Shown one piece after another: positions 9,241 to 16,984 of a DNA stretch of 64,000 nt. This stretch comes from Flavobacterium chilense (GTDB taxonomy: Bacteria; Bacteroidota; Bacteroidia; Flavobacteriales; Flavobacteriaceae), in NCBI RefSeq assembly GCF_001602525.1, contig NZ_LSYT01000013.1, positions 1 through 64,000 of the forward strand, written 5' to 3'. The notes under the pieces are model-generated. The model was not told the DNA's origin. It saw only the letters and a program-made list of their open reading frames with translations, and did no database searches. The first letter of the stretch is position 1. Every line of letters begins with the position of its first letter. A program made the position numbers and the translations under genes.

Positions 9241-9543
9241 TGGATTTAATTATTGTTATAATATAATTTTTGAATTATGATTTTACGATAAATATGTGAA
9301 AGTCATAATTTTGAATTAAAAATAAAGGGTTTCAATACGAGATCGCAAATTTATAAAAACATTTACGAATATAAACTCAGTTATTAAGAAAACATATTAT
9401 TAAATTATTAAGGTCTTGTTTTGATGTAAATGGTATAGGTTTTTGTGTTTCTAAACATATAGAAGAGAATAACAATTTAACAATCAATTCAGATTTTATA
9501 TTGTTTTAATTAAAAAGAAAAATCAGAAAATGATTAAAACAAA
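9241..9543. other. AT-rich spacer, no gene seen
   Basis: About 300 bp upstream of the exported Ppx-like gene and downstream of the tRNA-Glu terminator. Nothing beyond AT-rich sequence is visible; the promoter of the minus-strand gene should lie here but I cannot place it. Confidence 0.4.
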
Positions 9544-9571
9544 AAAAGCTCCAGATTTCTCTGAAGCTTTT
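9544..9571 (-). terminator. Terminator of tRNA-Glu
   Basis: Hairpin AAAAGCT.CAGA / TCTG.AGCTTTT with one mismatch, 12 bases beyond the 3' end of tRNA-Glu. It is nearly identical to the terminator after tRNA-fMet at 16769. Confidence 0.75.
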
Positions 9572-9582
9572 GTCTTGCTAAG

Positions 9583-9654
9583 TAGTCCGTGGGGGAATCG
9601 AACCCCCCTTACCAGGATGAAAACCTGGCGTCCTAACCGATAGACGAACGGACC
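9583..9654 (-). tRNA. tRNA-Glu (UUC)
   Basis: A complete 72-nt cloverleaf reads on the minus strand. The acceptor GGTCCGT pairs with ACGGACT (a G-U at 1:72) with discriminator A. The anticodon arm is CCAGG-TTTTCAT-CCTGG with anticodon TTC. The T arm is GGGGG-TTCGATT-CCCCC. No CCA is encoded. The terminator follows directly. Confidence 0.95.
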
Positions 9655-10137
9655 TGTTTTGCTAATGCGGGTGCAAAGGTGCAAATATTTTTGATATACA
9701 CAAAAATATTTTTTCAAAAAATATTTTAAAATTAACGCACAGAGTAAGCAATTAATCAGGGATAAATGTGCTATATTCTATGTATTTATTTGATTAATAA
9801 TTGATTGTTTTTACAATGAATTAAAAAATAAACAAGTTTTTTCTTTTTATGAAGAAATAATAATTTTTTAAAAATATTGAAATTTATTCGTTTTGAAAGA
9901 ATATTCTTTTTTATTAAATATAGGTTTAGTTTAAAACAACAATTTTATAAGACTTTCAGTTTTCAATTCTCTGCTTATCATTCTTATTTTTAGAAGTGGT
10001 AATTCTCACAAAAAACTTTAGAATTAAAAACTGAATTCGTATATTGTTCTGCTAAAATTGATTATGCCAGACATATACATTTTTAAATAGCTACTTTCAA
10101 AATTTTTTCAGTTCATTTAATAGAAATCATCTAGATT
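9655..10137. other. AT-rich spacer, no gene seen
   Basis: 483 bp between tRNA-Glu and the M13 peptidase gene. Promoters for both should lie here. Just upstream of the tRNA, minus-strand CACCTTTG (near 9673-9680) is a fair -7 candidate. I see no ORF or RNA gene. Confidence 0.4.
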
Positions 10138-12150
10138 ATGAAAAATTCCTTAATGCTCTTCATTGCATTCTTAGCTTTTACAGCGTGCTCCAAACATCAA
10201 GAAAAAAAACATGTCGCTATCACTGGAATAGATTCTACATTGCGACCAGGTAATGATTTTTTTAAATATGTAAATGGCAAATGGTACGATTCTGTACAAA
10301 TACCCGCATCTCAAACCGGAGTAGGTGCCTATATGTTTATGAATTTCCCACAACGAATACGCCTGCAGGGAATATTGGATAGTATTTCTAAAAGTAAGAA
10401 TTCAGCAGGAAGTATAGCGCAAAAGGTAGGAGACTTTTATGCATCAGGTATGGATACTGTAACTATTAACAAACGCGGTTATGAACCTATCAAGCCACTA
10501 CTGGCCAAAATTGAAGCAATTAGCGATTTACCGTCTTTAATGAACTTTGTAGTTAATGAAGAAAAAACAGGTAATTCTTCTATTATAGCTTTTGGAGTTT
10601 CACCTGATGAAAAAAACAGCAAAATGAACATTGCTCAACTCTATCAAACAGGTATCGGATTACCTGACAGGGATTATTATTTCAAATCAGATTCATCGAC
10701 TGTTGCCATACAGGCATCATACAAAAAATACCTTGCTGCATTGTTTCAACAAACAGGCAGTAATGCCGAAGAAGCTAAAAAGAATGCTAATTTGGTTTAC
10801 GATATCGACAAACAACTTGCCGGTGCGCATAAAACAAAAGTTGAACTTCGCGATGTGCAGGCAAATTATAATAAAATGGCTGTGGCAGATCTTGTAAAAA
10901 GACACCCCAACATAGACTGGACTACTTTTTTAAATAGTTTAGGGGCTAAAACCGATTTTATTAATGTTGGTCAGCCTGCCTATTATGATGCTCTTAATAA
11001 ACTATTAAAAACCATCCCTGTTAATAATTGGAAAATTTACCTGAAAGCAAATTCTTTAGAAAGATATGCAGATGATTTAAGTAAACCTTTTGTAGATGCG
11101 TCATTTGAGTATACCAAAGTGCTTTCTGGTCAGGCAGTTCAAAAATCACGTGGCGAAAAGATGGCTAATGTTGTTGATGGTTATCTGGGCGAAGCGCTGG
11201 GTGAATTATATGTAAAGAAATATTTTTCAGAAGATGCGAAAAAACGCATGTTAGTTCTCGTGAATAATTTGCAAAAAGCCTATGCAGAAAGAATTGATAA
11301 GTTGGAATGGATGAGCCCTGTTACGAAACAAAAAGCCAAAGAAAAATTGTTTGCCATTACTAAGAAAATAGGATATCCAGATAAATGGAGAGATTATAGT
11401 AATGTACATATAGCCAGAAACACGTATTTTGAGAATATGATTTCGGCGGCTACAGCTGCATATCAATTTCAATTGGCAAAATTGGGCAAACCAGTCGATA
11501 AATCAGAATGGTATACTACAGTTCCAACAGTTACGGCATATAATAATCCTACTGCAAATGAAATTGTTTTTCCTGCAGGTATTTTACAACCTCCATATTT
11601 TGATAATAATGCAGATGATGCGCTTAACTATGGTGGTATCGGGATGGTTATAGGCCACGAAATAACCCATACTTTTGATGATCAGGGTGCTCAATATGAT
11701 AAAGATGGAAACCTGAAAAACTGGTGGACAAAAGAGGATTATGCACAGTTTAAGTCAAGAATACAACAAGTTATCAATTTGTACAGCACTTATACTGTTT
11801 TAGGCGATCTACACATTAATGGCGCAATGACAGTTGGCGAAAACACGGCAGATATTGCTGGAATAGCAGTTGCTTATGATGCTTTTAAAATGACTGAACA
11901 AGGAAAAGGAAATACAAAAATTGACGGGTATACTCCAGATCAGCGTTTCTTTATTTCTATAGCCAAAATATGGAGAGTAAAAATGAAAGACGAGTTCCTG
12001 CGTTTGTGGATTAATAATAACCCGCATTCTCCACCAAACTGGCGTGTTAATGGCCCTCTAATGAATACAACACCTTTTTACGAAGCATTTAATGTGAAAC
12101 CGGGTGATAAAATGTTTTTGCCAGAGAAGGATAGAATCACGATTTGGTAA
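10138..12150 (+). CDS. M13-family zinc metallopeptidase lipoprotein
   Basis: 670 residues, the usual length of neprilysin/PepO-type M13 peptidases. The lipoprotein signal ends FLAFTACSK, giving a lipidated Cys at 19. The substrate-binding NPTANEIVFPAGILQPP and the zinc motif IGHEITHTFDDQGAQYD (HEXXH near residue 507) are present, with the third ligand in GENTADIAG near 567. The ending (RVNGPLMNTTPFYEAFNVKPGDKM) is typical of the family. It probably cleaves peptides in the periplasm or at the outer membrane. It is monocistronic, with its own terminator. Confidence 0.95.
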   Translation: MKNSLMLFIAFLAFTACSKHQEKKHVAITGIDSTLRPGNDFFKYVNGKWYDSVQIPASQTGVGAYMFMNFPQRIRLQGILDSISKSKNSAGSIAQKVGDFYASGMDTVTINKRGYEPIKPLLAKIEAISDLPSLMNFVVNEEKTGNSSIIAFGVSPDEKNSKMNIAQLYQTGIGLPDRDYYFKSDSSTVAIQASYKKYLAALFQQTGSNAEEAKKNANLVYDIDKQLAGAHKTKVELRDVQANYNKMAVADLVKRHPNIDWTTFLNSLGAKTDFINVGQPAYYDALNKLLKTIPVNNWKIYLKANSLERYADDLSKPFVDASFEYTKVLSGQAVQKSRGEKMANVVDGYLGEALGELYVKKYFSEDAKKRMLVLVNNLQKAYAERIDKLEWMSPVTKQKAKEKLFAITKKIGYPDKWRDYSNVHIARNTYFENMISAATAAYQFQLAKLGKPVDKSEWYTTVPTVTAYNNPTANEIVFPAGILQPPYFDNNADDALNYGGIGMVIGHEITHTFDDQGAQYDKDGNLKNWWTKEDYAQFKSRIQQVINLYSTYTVLGDLHINGAMTVGENTADIAGIAVAYDAFKMTEQGKGNTKIDGYTPDQRFFISIAKIWRVKMKDEFLRLWINNNPHSPPNWRVNGPLMNTTPFYEAFNVKPGDKMFLPEKDRITIW

Positions 12151-12175
12151 TTTCACTTTTTGAAATGTGACCATG

Positions 12176-12217
12176 AAAAACTGCGCAAATGTTCTGTGAG
12201 CTTTGCGCAGTTTTTTT
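12176..12217 (+). terminator. Rho-independent terminator of M13 peptidase gene
   Basis: Arms AAAAACTGCGCAAA and TTTGCGCAGTTTTT pair perfectly around a 12-base loop and run into a T-tract, 25 bp after the stop codon. Confidence 0.85.
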
Positions 12218-12293
12218 GTTTCTTATAAATCTTAAAAAATATTCAAGTTTTTACATTTTAGTTTAAACCAAAACAAATTCTTGTTGAACAAAG

Positions 12294-12773
12294 TCAGTCT
12301 TCAGGTTTGATTTCTCCATTTGAAAAATCCTCAAGAAACTTCATAGGATCTGTAACAAATTTTAAAGCATTGCTATTTTCGATACTCTCTCTGAAATTAT
12401 TTATTTGAGGCTCAAATAAATTGTCATTTTGATCTAAAATTAAAAAATCCAATTCTCTGCAAATTGCTAGAAATGGTATAAGAAAACAATTAATATCTCC
12501 TCTTAAATCGAGTCGAAATCTAATATGTACAATTACATTTTTGTCTAAATTGTAAGTAACGCCAATATCCGATTTATCGCTCGGCCCCCAACTTTGAAAT
12601 TGATTCAGACTCCATGATCTTTCTATAAAAGTATCAAGTTTACCAAAGAAGAAGTCTTTATCAATACAAGAAATACTCGACCAATCATGCTCGTAAAGGT
12701 CTACTTGATTACTTTTTGAGTATTCGTAAAAACTCCTTGGAATTGCATTATAATCTGCTTGCCAAATTGCCAT
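12294..12773 (-). CDS. Unknown cytoplasmic protein
   Basis: 159 residues, acidic and aromatic-rich (Trp at 4, 31, 53, 62), with no signal peptide. I do not recognise the family. The small size, the acidic character and a position in an accessory patch resemble immunity-type proteins, but no toxin gene is adjacent, so this is only a suggestion. It is transcribed after the XRE gene on the same strand but separated from it by a strong terminator, so it is probably independent. Confidence 0.6.
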   Translation of the reverse strand: MAIWQADYNAIPRSFYEYSKSNQVDLYEHDWSSISCIDKDFFFGKLDTFIERSWSLNQFQSWGPSDKSDIGVTYNLDKNVIVHIRFRLDLRGDINCFLIPFLAICRELDFLILDQNDNLFEPQINNFRESIENSNALKFVTDPMKFLEDFSNGEIKPED

Positions 12774-12904
12774 ATAATTTATTTGAAATTTCGTGATTTA
12801 GAACGCTAGCGGAAATTTAATGAAAAAATTATAAGAAAAAACAAACTATCAACTAAACTGATTTACCTAATTATTTTAATTGAAATATTAAAGTGATCTA
12901 AAAC

Positions 12905-12936
12905 AAAAAAGCTTCGGATTTCTCCGAAGCTTTTTT
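12905..12936 (-). terminator. Terminator after XRE regulator
   Basis: Perfect 14-bp arms (AAAAAAGCTTCGGA / TCCGAAGCTTTTTT) with a 4-base loop. It lies 70 bp beyond the XRE stop on the minus strand and ends in a T-tract in that direction. The sequence is related to the tRNA terminators of this window. Confidence 0.8.
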
Positions 12937-13004
12937 TGATATTTTTTATAAATGATTATTCCTTAATTTAATATTTCTACATATCAATAAGAATTATTCC
13001 GAAA

Positions 13005-13412
13005 TTATTTGGTGATTAATTTTTCAAGCTTCACCATCATTTCGTCTTTTTCTTTAAGCATACGCTCGTATAAAGCAATTTTTTCTTCGTGAAGTTTTAA
13101 AACCTCTTGAATAGGGTTAAATACTGGATGTAAATTAATTGCTGAAGCTCCATCTTTAAAATCTGAAAATGTATTCGAAATAATATTAATTGCCTGTTCC
13201 TCATCAAAATTCTGAAAAGCTTCAACTGGAATTTTCAAAACTGCCGAGATTTGTTTAAGCAGGTTTTCTTCAATTACATCTTTCTGCTCCAGCATAGAAA
13301 TTTTCTTTTGATTCCAGTCTTCTCCCAAATCATAAGCTAATGCTTCCTGTTTTATGTTAAGCATTTCTCTAAAACGTTTTACGTTTCTTCCCTGATGTAT
13401 TTTCTGTTCCAT
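13005..13412 (-). CDS. XRE-type helix-turn-helix regulator with C-terminal coiled coil
   Basis: 135 residues from the chosen start. The Cro/C1-type domain occupies residues 5-65 (NVKRFREMLNIKQEALAYDL, then WNQKKISMLEQ). The tail (LKLHEEKIALYERMLKEKDE) is predicted to form a coiled coil for dimerisation. An upstream in-frame ATG at 13451 would add 13 residues (MALSLSLGKLNSF). I prefer the internal Met because MEQKIHQGRNVKRF is the family's usual beginning as I remember it. The operator is unknown, but a perfect palindrome lies 140 bp upstream at 13552-13602. Confidence 0.82.
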   Translation of the reverse strand: MEQKIHQGRNVKRFREMLNIKQEALAYDLGEDWNQKKISMLEQKDVIEENLLKQISAVLKIPVEAFQNFDEEQAINIISNTFSDFKDGASAINLHPVFNPIQEVLKLHEEKIALYERMLKEKDEMMVKLEKLITK

Positions 13413-13551
13413 AAATGAATTTAATTTACCGAGGCTCAAAGATAAAGCCATTCGGGTTAAAAAGACTGAATTTCAAAGATAAAAAAATATCCCATAAATA
13501 TTCCTTTTGTCAGATATTATATCTAAATATAGAATAGTTTATCCATACTAG

Positions 13552-13602
13552 AACAACTTTCCATCAAGTCAATTTGGGTAATTGACTTGATGGAAAGTTG
13601 TT
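13552..13602. repeat. Perfect 23-bp inverted repeat with 5-base loop
   Basis: Arms at 13552-13574 and 13580-13602 are exact reverse complements around TGGGT. T-residues follow on the plus strand, so it looks like an intrinsic terminator, but it sits between two divergent gene starts (XRE and LprI-like) where no terminator is expected. It could end a short unannotated RNA or act as a regulatory structure or operator. Confidence 0.85.
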
Positions 13603-13711
13603 TTTTGTGTTTGGAATGATTTGGCAAATCCGAATAATGGGCTTAATTTAGTCACAAATCCCGCTGTTGTAAAGAGATGTTAGTGGCTAGCTTAGAAAAA
13701 CCTAATAATAT

Positions 13712-14257
13712 ATGAAACACTTTTTTTTATCAATTATTCTTTGTTTTCTGGGAAACATTGCTCTTGGACAAAATAGTCCGAAAGAAATATCTCCGGAAAT
13801 TTTAAAAAAAATAAAAGCAGAAGTAGAGGCTCAAGTTCCTAAACTAAAACTAAAGCTTAAAAAACAAGAATTAAATCCTGATGAAATAGAATTCAAAATA
13901 GATACTTTCCGAATAGAAACAATAGCTTCAAAACGAATGGAAATTGATTATTCAACTACAGGAATGAATATAACAGTTGATGAATTGACTATTGGCTATG
14001 ATAAGTTACTGAATAAGTATTATGGTAAACTTATGAAATCGTTAAAGGCTGAAGACAAGAAGGTTCTTATTACGGCGCAAAAAGCCTGGTTAGTTTTTCG
14101 TGATGCTGAAATTAATTTAATTGGGACAATGACAGCAGATCAATATTCAGGAGGTGGGACAATGCAGTCAAATATACGAATGGGACAATATTCATATTTA
14201 GTAATTAAAAGAACTATTGATATTTTTAATTATTATAACGGAATTCTTAAAGATTAA
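13712..14257 (+). CDS. Exported LprI/DUF1311-like protein
   Basis: 181 residues with a signal peptide (FLSIILCFLGNIALGQN). The C-terminal half matches the lysozyme-inhibitor LprI-like pattern (LNKYYGKLMKSLKAEDKKVL, then AQKAWLVFRDAEI, then GTMQSNIRM). LprI proteins protect against lysozyme in mycobacteria; many other members of the family have unknown roles. The expected Cys pairs are absent here, so the lysozyme-inhibitor function is uncertain. It is a single gene in the accessory patch. Confidence 0.75.
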   Translation: MKHFFLSIILCFLGNIALGQNSPKEISPEILKKIKAEVEAQVPKLKLKLKKQELNPDEIEFKIDTFRIETIASKRMEIDYSTTGMNITVDELTIGYDKLLNKYYGKLMKSLKAEDKKVLITAQKAWLVFRDAEINLIGTMTADQYSGGGTMQSNIRMGQYSYLVIKRTIDIFNYYNGILKD

Positions 14258-14398
14258 TAAAGCTATGTTATAAAAAAAAAACTGAGTCACGAACGGGACG
14301 CTCGCGCCAGCAGAGGTAAAAAAAATACTTACAAAATAAACAGAAAGTGACTATAAATAAAATATTAACCACGATTTCGAATTTATTTGGTTTGACCA

Positions 14399-15094
14399 GT
14401 GATAAACAAAAAATATATTTTAATTCCTAAAGAATTTGTTGAAAGCGAGATTCCTGAAATAGATAGCGATGAGTTATATTTATTAAATAATTCTACTGAT
14501 TTTAAGGTTCAAATTTTTGAAGGAAAACTTAAAGTTGAGGAGTATAAGAGAGATGAAATATGCATATTTCTGTTGCCTAATGGTTATTTAGCAGGAAGCG
14601 ATGGAGGTGAATTTGGTGGAGGTAAACTTATTTATATTCCAAATGAGAATCCGAAGAATTTCACTATAATTAAAGACGCAGCTATGAGGTATATTTTCAA
14701 ATTTAAAGATAAAATTTATTTTATCGAAGGATTTTGGAACATGTCATCCCATTATGGAGATCTATATGAACTTGAGATTAAAGGTGATAAATTTACTTAT
14801 AAGGAACTTGTCAGTTTTCACGATACACCGTTGGCGTACACCATATACCAGGACAAAATTCTAATAGTTACAAATGAGAATTTATATATCCTTACAGATT
14901 CTAATAAAGAATCCATTTTTAAAGATAATTTTTTAGACTATTTTTATTCAAACTCAATTGCAGCATTCGATGATGAAAATATATTTATAGGAGTAAGAGG
15001 TGGTATCGTAAAGCTCGATCTTATAAACGAAACAGTTAAGTTTTACAAGAATATAAATAAAGACTTTAAAAATATTTCTAAACTCAAGTTATGA
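14399..15094 (+). CDS. Unknown protein, predicted beta-propeller-like
   Basis: 231 residues from a GTG start (no better ATG nearby). The protein is made of repeated short strands such as KIYFIEGFW, YTIYQDKILIVTNENLYILT and ENIFIGVRGGIVKLDL, which suggests a partial beta-propeller. There is no signal peptide. The stop codon overlaps the start of the ADP-ribosylglycohydrolase by 4 bp (ATGA), so the two are translationally coupled if that start is used. The function is unknown. Confidence 0.65.
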   Translation: MINKKYILIPKEFVESEIPEIDSDELYLLNNSTDFKVQIFEGKLKVEEYKRDEICIFLLPNGYLAGSDGGEFGGGKLIYIPNENPKNFTIIKDAAMRYIFKFKDKIYFIEGFWNMSSHYGDLYELEIKGDKFTYKELVSFHDTPLAYTIYQDKILIVTNENLYILTDSNKESIFKDNFLDYFYSNSIAAFDDENIFIGVRGGIVKLDLINETVKFYKNINKDFKNISKLKL

Positions 15095-16095
15095 AAAAGC
15101 GTGAATTTAATTATTCACCCACTGTAGTACTGGAACGTTCCTGCTATTATAAAAACAAAACGATTATGGATCACATTGATAATACATATAGAATTAAAAA
15201 CGCTAAGAAATCACTATTAGGTGTGTCAATTGGAGATGCATTTGGTGATAGTTTTTTTGGTGATTTAGGCAAAATTTCAGAAAGTATATATTTAAGACAA
15301 ATACCTGAAACTAAATGGGAGTTTACTGATGACACAGTAATGTCTATTGCTATTTTTGAGGAATTAGAAAGAAATGGTGATATCAATCAAGAAAACTTAC
15401 TAAAGCAGTTTTGTATCAATCACGATTTAGATACAAATAGAGGTTATGGTGCAACTTTGAGAAGGTTATTAAGAGAAGTTCAAAACGGTGAGAATTGGCG
15501 TGAAGTATCAAAAAGAGCATTTGATGGACAAGGTTCGATGGGAAATGGAGCAGCAATGAGAGTTTGTCCAATTGGTGCTTTTCATTTTGACAATTTTCAA
15601 AAAGTGAAAGAATTATCAATAAAATCAGCTGAAATTACTCATTCAAATATTGAAGCGATTACAGGTGCTATTGCAATTGCAATTGGTACTGCATTGACAA
15701 CTCAAATGAAATTGGATAGATGTATATTAACGCCAACTGATTTTATAGATAAAATTTTAAAAGAATTACCAGATAGTGATACAAAGTCAAAGATATCAAA
15801 ATCTAAAAGTGTATCTTATAATTATCATATTGATACTGTAAAAAGTATTTTAGGCAATGGTCTAAATATGACTGCTCAAGATACAGTGCCTTTTGCAATT
15901 TGGTGTACTGCATATAATTTACAAAATTTTGAAGAAGGACTTTGGAAAGCAGTATCTATTTTAGGTGACCGAGATACGATTTGTGCAATTGTTGGAGGAA
16001 TGTCTATAATGTCATCAGATGATTTAAATATTCCTTATTCTTGGACAAATTCGGTAGAAAGTATTGATAAAAGTATATTTAGAAGAAATGAATAA
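15091..16095 (+). CDS. ADP-ribosylglycohydrolase family protein (DraG-like)
   Basis: 334 residues. The family removes ADP-ribose from modified residues using two Mg ions. The visible motifs are SLLGVSIGDAFGDSFFGD, metal-binding TDDTVM (near 79), GNGAAMRVCPIGAF, AEITHSN and the C-terminal LGDRDTICAIVGGM, whose Asp residues bind metal. The start at 15091 overlaps the previous gene; a second Met at 15166 (MDHIDNTYRIKNAKK) is equally possible because the first 25 residues are not part of the conserved domain. The partner suggests a two-gene cassette. Whether it reverses host regulation, toxin action or phage-related ADP-ribosylation cannot be told from sequence. Confidence 0.88.
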   Translation: MKKREFNYSPTVVLERSCYYKNKTIMDHIDNTYRIKNAKKSLLGVSIGDAFGDSFFGDLGKISESIYLRQIPETKWEFTDDTVMSIAIFEELERNGDINQENLLKQFCINHDLDTNRGYGATLRRLLREVQNGENWREVSKRAFDGQGSMGNGAAMRVCPIGAFHFDNFQKVKELSIKSAEITHSNIEAITGAIAIAIGTALTTQMKLDRCILTPTDFIDKILKELPDSDTKSKISKSKSVSYNYHIDTVKSILGNGLNMTAQDTVPFAIWCTAYNLQNFEEGLWKAVSILGDRDTICAIVGGMSIMSSDDLNIPYSWTNSVESIDKSIFRRNE

Positions 16096-16192
16096 TTTGA
16101 TTAACAATCTTGCTATCCTAAGTGTTCTTTTAGAAAGCTGTGCGAATGTCTCTGACTTCGCACCCACAATCTAAATCAAATTTTTATAACAA

Positions 16193-16250
16193 AAAAAGCT
16201 TCAGACTTCTCTGGAACTTTTTTTGTTGTAGTGGGAACAGGACTCGAAGT
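16193..16250 (-). pseudogene. Remnant 3' end of tRNA-fMet plus its terminator
   Basis: The segment copies the last part of tRNA-fMet and its terminator. GGGAACAGGACTCGAA (16233-16248) is identical to 16806-16821 in the intact tRNA, and the hairpin (AAGCT.CAGA...TCT) at 16195-16225 aligns with the one at 16769-16794. Beyond 16250 the copy lacks the anticodon arm; a weak match to the D-arm side (CCGAGCT) follows. It is either a displaced attachment site or a decayed tandem tRNA copy. Confidence 0.75.
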
Positions 16251-16315
16251 TGTGTTCGCCGAGCTATTGGCTTTCAATAAGATTTTTAATGAACTCTCTT
16301 CTAACTCCAGTTTTT

Positions 16316-16672
16316 TTATTCATTTATTTTATAGACTTCATTTTTGTTCAGTGTTTTACCCCAAACAGAGAATGCCATTATGTCTTTGTTATCACCCAAT
16401 ATTTTCCCTCGCATTTCAAAATTATCAAAAGATAACGTTAGCGTTTCTTTTTCAGTTTCTCGGTAATGCCCTGTCAATACTGTATCTGAAACATTTCCAT
16501 CATATCTTTTAGCGTTAATAACTTTCGAGCGTAATTCTACCGTGTTATCAAGTTCTCTAAATATTAGACTTTTTTGAATCAAGTATCCGTCAAAGTTTCC
16601 ACCTCCAACCCAATCAATATATGGTGCTGTTATTCCTTCAAAATATTCCGAATCGTATTTTATCCCAACCAT
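16316..16672 (-). CDS. Unknown small protein between the tRNA-fMet repeats
   Basis: 118 residues from the Met at 16672; the frame extends to an ATG at 16744, but those 24 residues (MLTFRCVHERRS...) look non-coding. The protein is rich in alternating hydrophobic patterns (GYLIQKSLIFREL, TLTLSFDNFEMRGKIL) that suggest a beta-barrel or lipocalin-like shape. I do not recognise the family. It is the only gene in the roughly 570-bp interval bounded by the duplicated tRNA ends. Confidence 0.55.
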   Translation of the reverse strand: MVGIKYDSEYFEGITAPYIDWVGGGNFDGYLIQKSLIFRELDNTVELRSKVINAKRYDGNVSDTVLTGHYRETEKETLTLSFDNFEMRGKILGDNKDIMAFSVWGKTLNKNEVYKINE

Positions 16673-16768
16673 ATTTTTAAATCTTTTAATTATTCGGAAA
16701 TTAAAACAACTTCTCCGTTCGTGAACACAACGAAATGTTAACATAGTTTAAGATAGTTCAAAATCAAA

Positions 16769-16794
16769 AAAGCTCCAGATTTCTCTGAAGCTTT
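16769..16794 (-). terminator. Terminator of tRNA-fMet
   Basis: Hairpin AAAGCT.CAGA / TCTG.AGCTTT, 8 bases past the tRNA 3' end. It is nearly identical to the tRNA-Glu terminator at 9544. Confidence 0.75.
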
Positions 16795-16801
16795 GTCTTA
16801 G

Positions 16802-16874
16802 TAGCGGGAACAGGACTCGAACCTGTGACCTTCGGGTTATGAGCCCGACGAGCTGCCTACTGCTCTATCCCGCG
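16802..16874 (-). tRNA. Initiator tRNA-fMet (CAU)
   Basis: A 73-nt cloverleaf on the minus strand. The anticodon arm TCGGG-CTCATAA-CCCGA has the three consecutive G:C pairs that mark initiator tRNA. The acceptor CGCGGGA pairs with TCCCGCT except at 1:72, which is an unpaired C-U; an unpaired 1:72 position is another initiator trait. The T arm is ACAGG-TTCGAGT-CCTGT. No CCA is encoded. Its 3' end is duplicated at 16222-16250. Confidence 0.95.
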
Positions 16875-16886
16875 ATGTTTCGGGTG

Positions 16887-16916
16887 CAAAGATACGTCGA
16901 TTTTTGAGAAATCCAA
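16887..16916 (-). promoter_or_regulatory. Promoter of tRNA-fMet
   Basis: On the minus strand, TTGG (16916-16913) and the Bacteroidetes -7 box TATCTTTG (16894-16887) are separated by 18 bases, placed 12 bases before the mature 5' end. Confidence 0.65.
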
Positions 16917-16948
16917 CGAAAATATTAAAAAATGTTTTATTTTCTCTA

Positions 16949-16971
16949 TTGACTTGATATGACTACCTTTG
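16949..16971 (+). promoter_or_regulatory. Promoter of era
   Basis: TTGAC at 16949-16953 and TACCTTTG at 16964-16971 fit the Bacteroidetes TTG / TAnnTTTG consensus, with a shorter than usual spacer. The start codon is 13 bases further, so the leader is very short. Confidence 0.6.
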
Positions 16972-16984
16972 CACATTAAATATT

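Noticed and set aside
9523..9717. 64-codon frame over tRNA-Glu
   Set aside because: It covers the tRNA and its terminator and has no protein features.
12294..12773. Toxin-antitoxin pair formed by the 159-residue protein and XRE gene
   Set aside because: A strong terminator separates them and the 159-residue protein has no toxin motif.
16231..16512. Plus-strand frame of 93 codons starting in the tRNA remnant
   Set aside because: It is antisense to the 118-residue ORF, begins inside the copied tRNA end and has no recognisable protein features.
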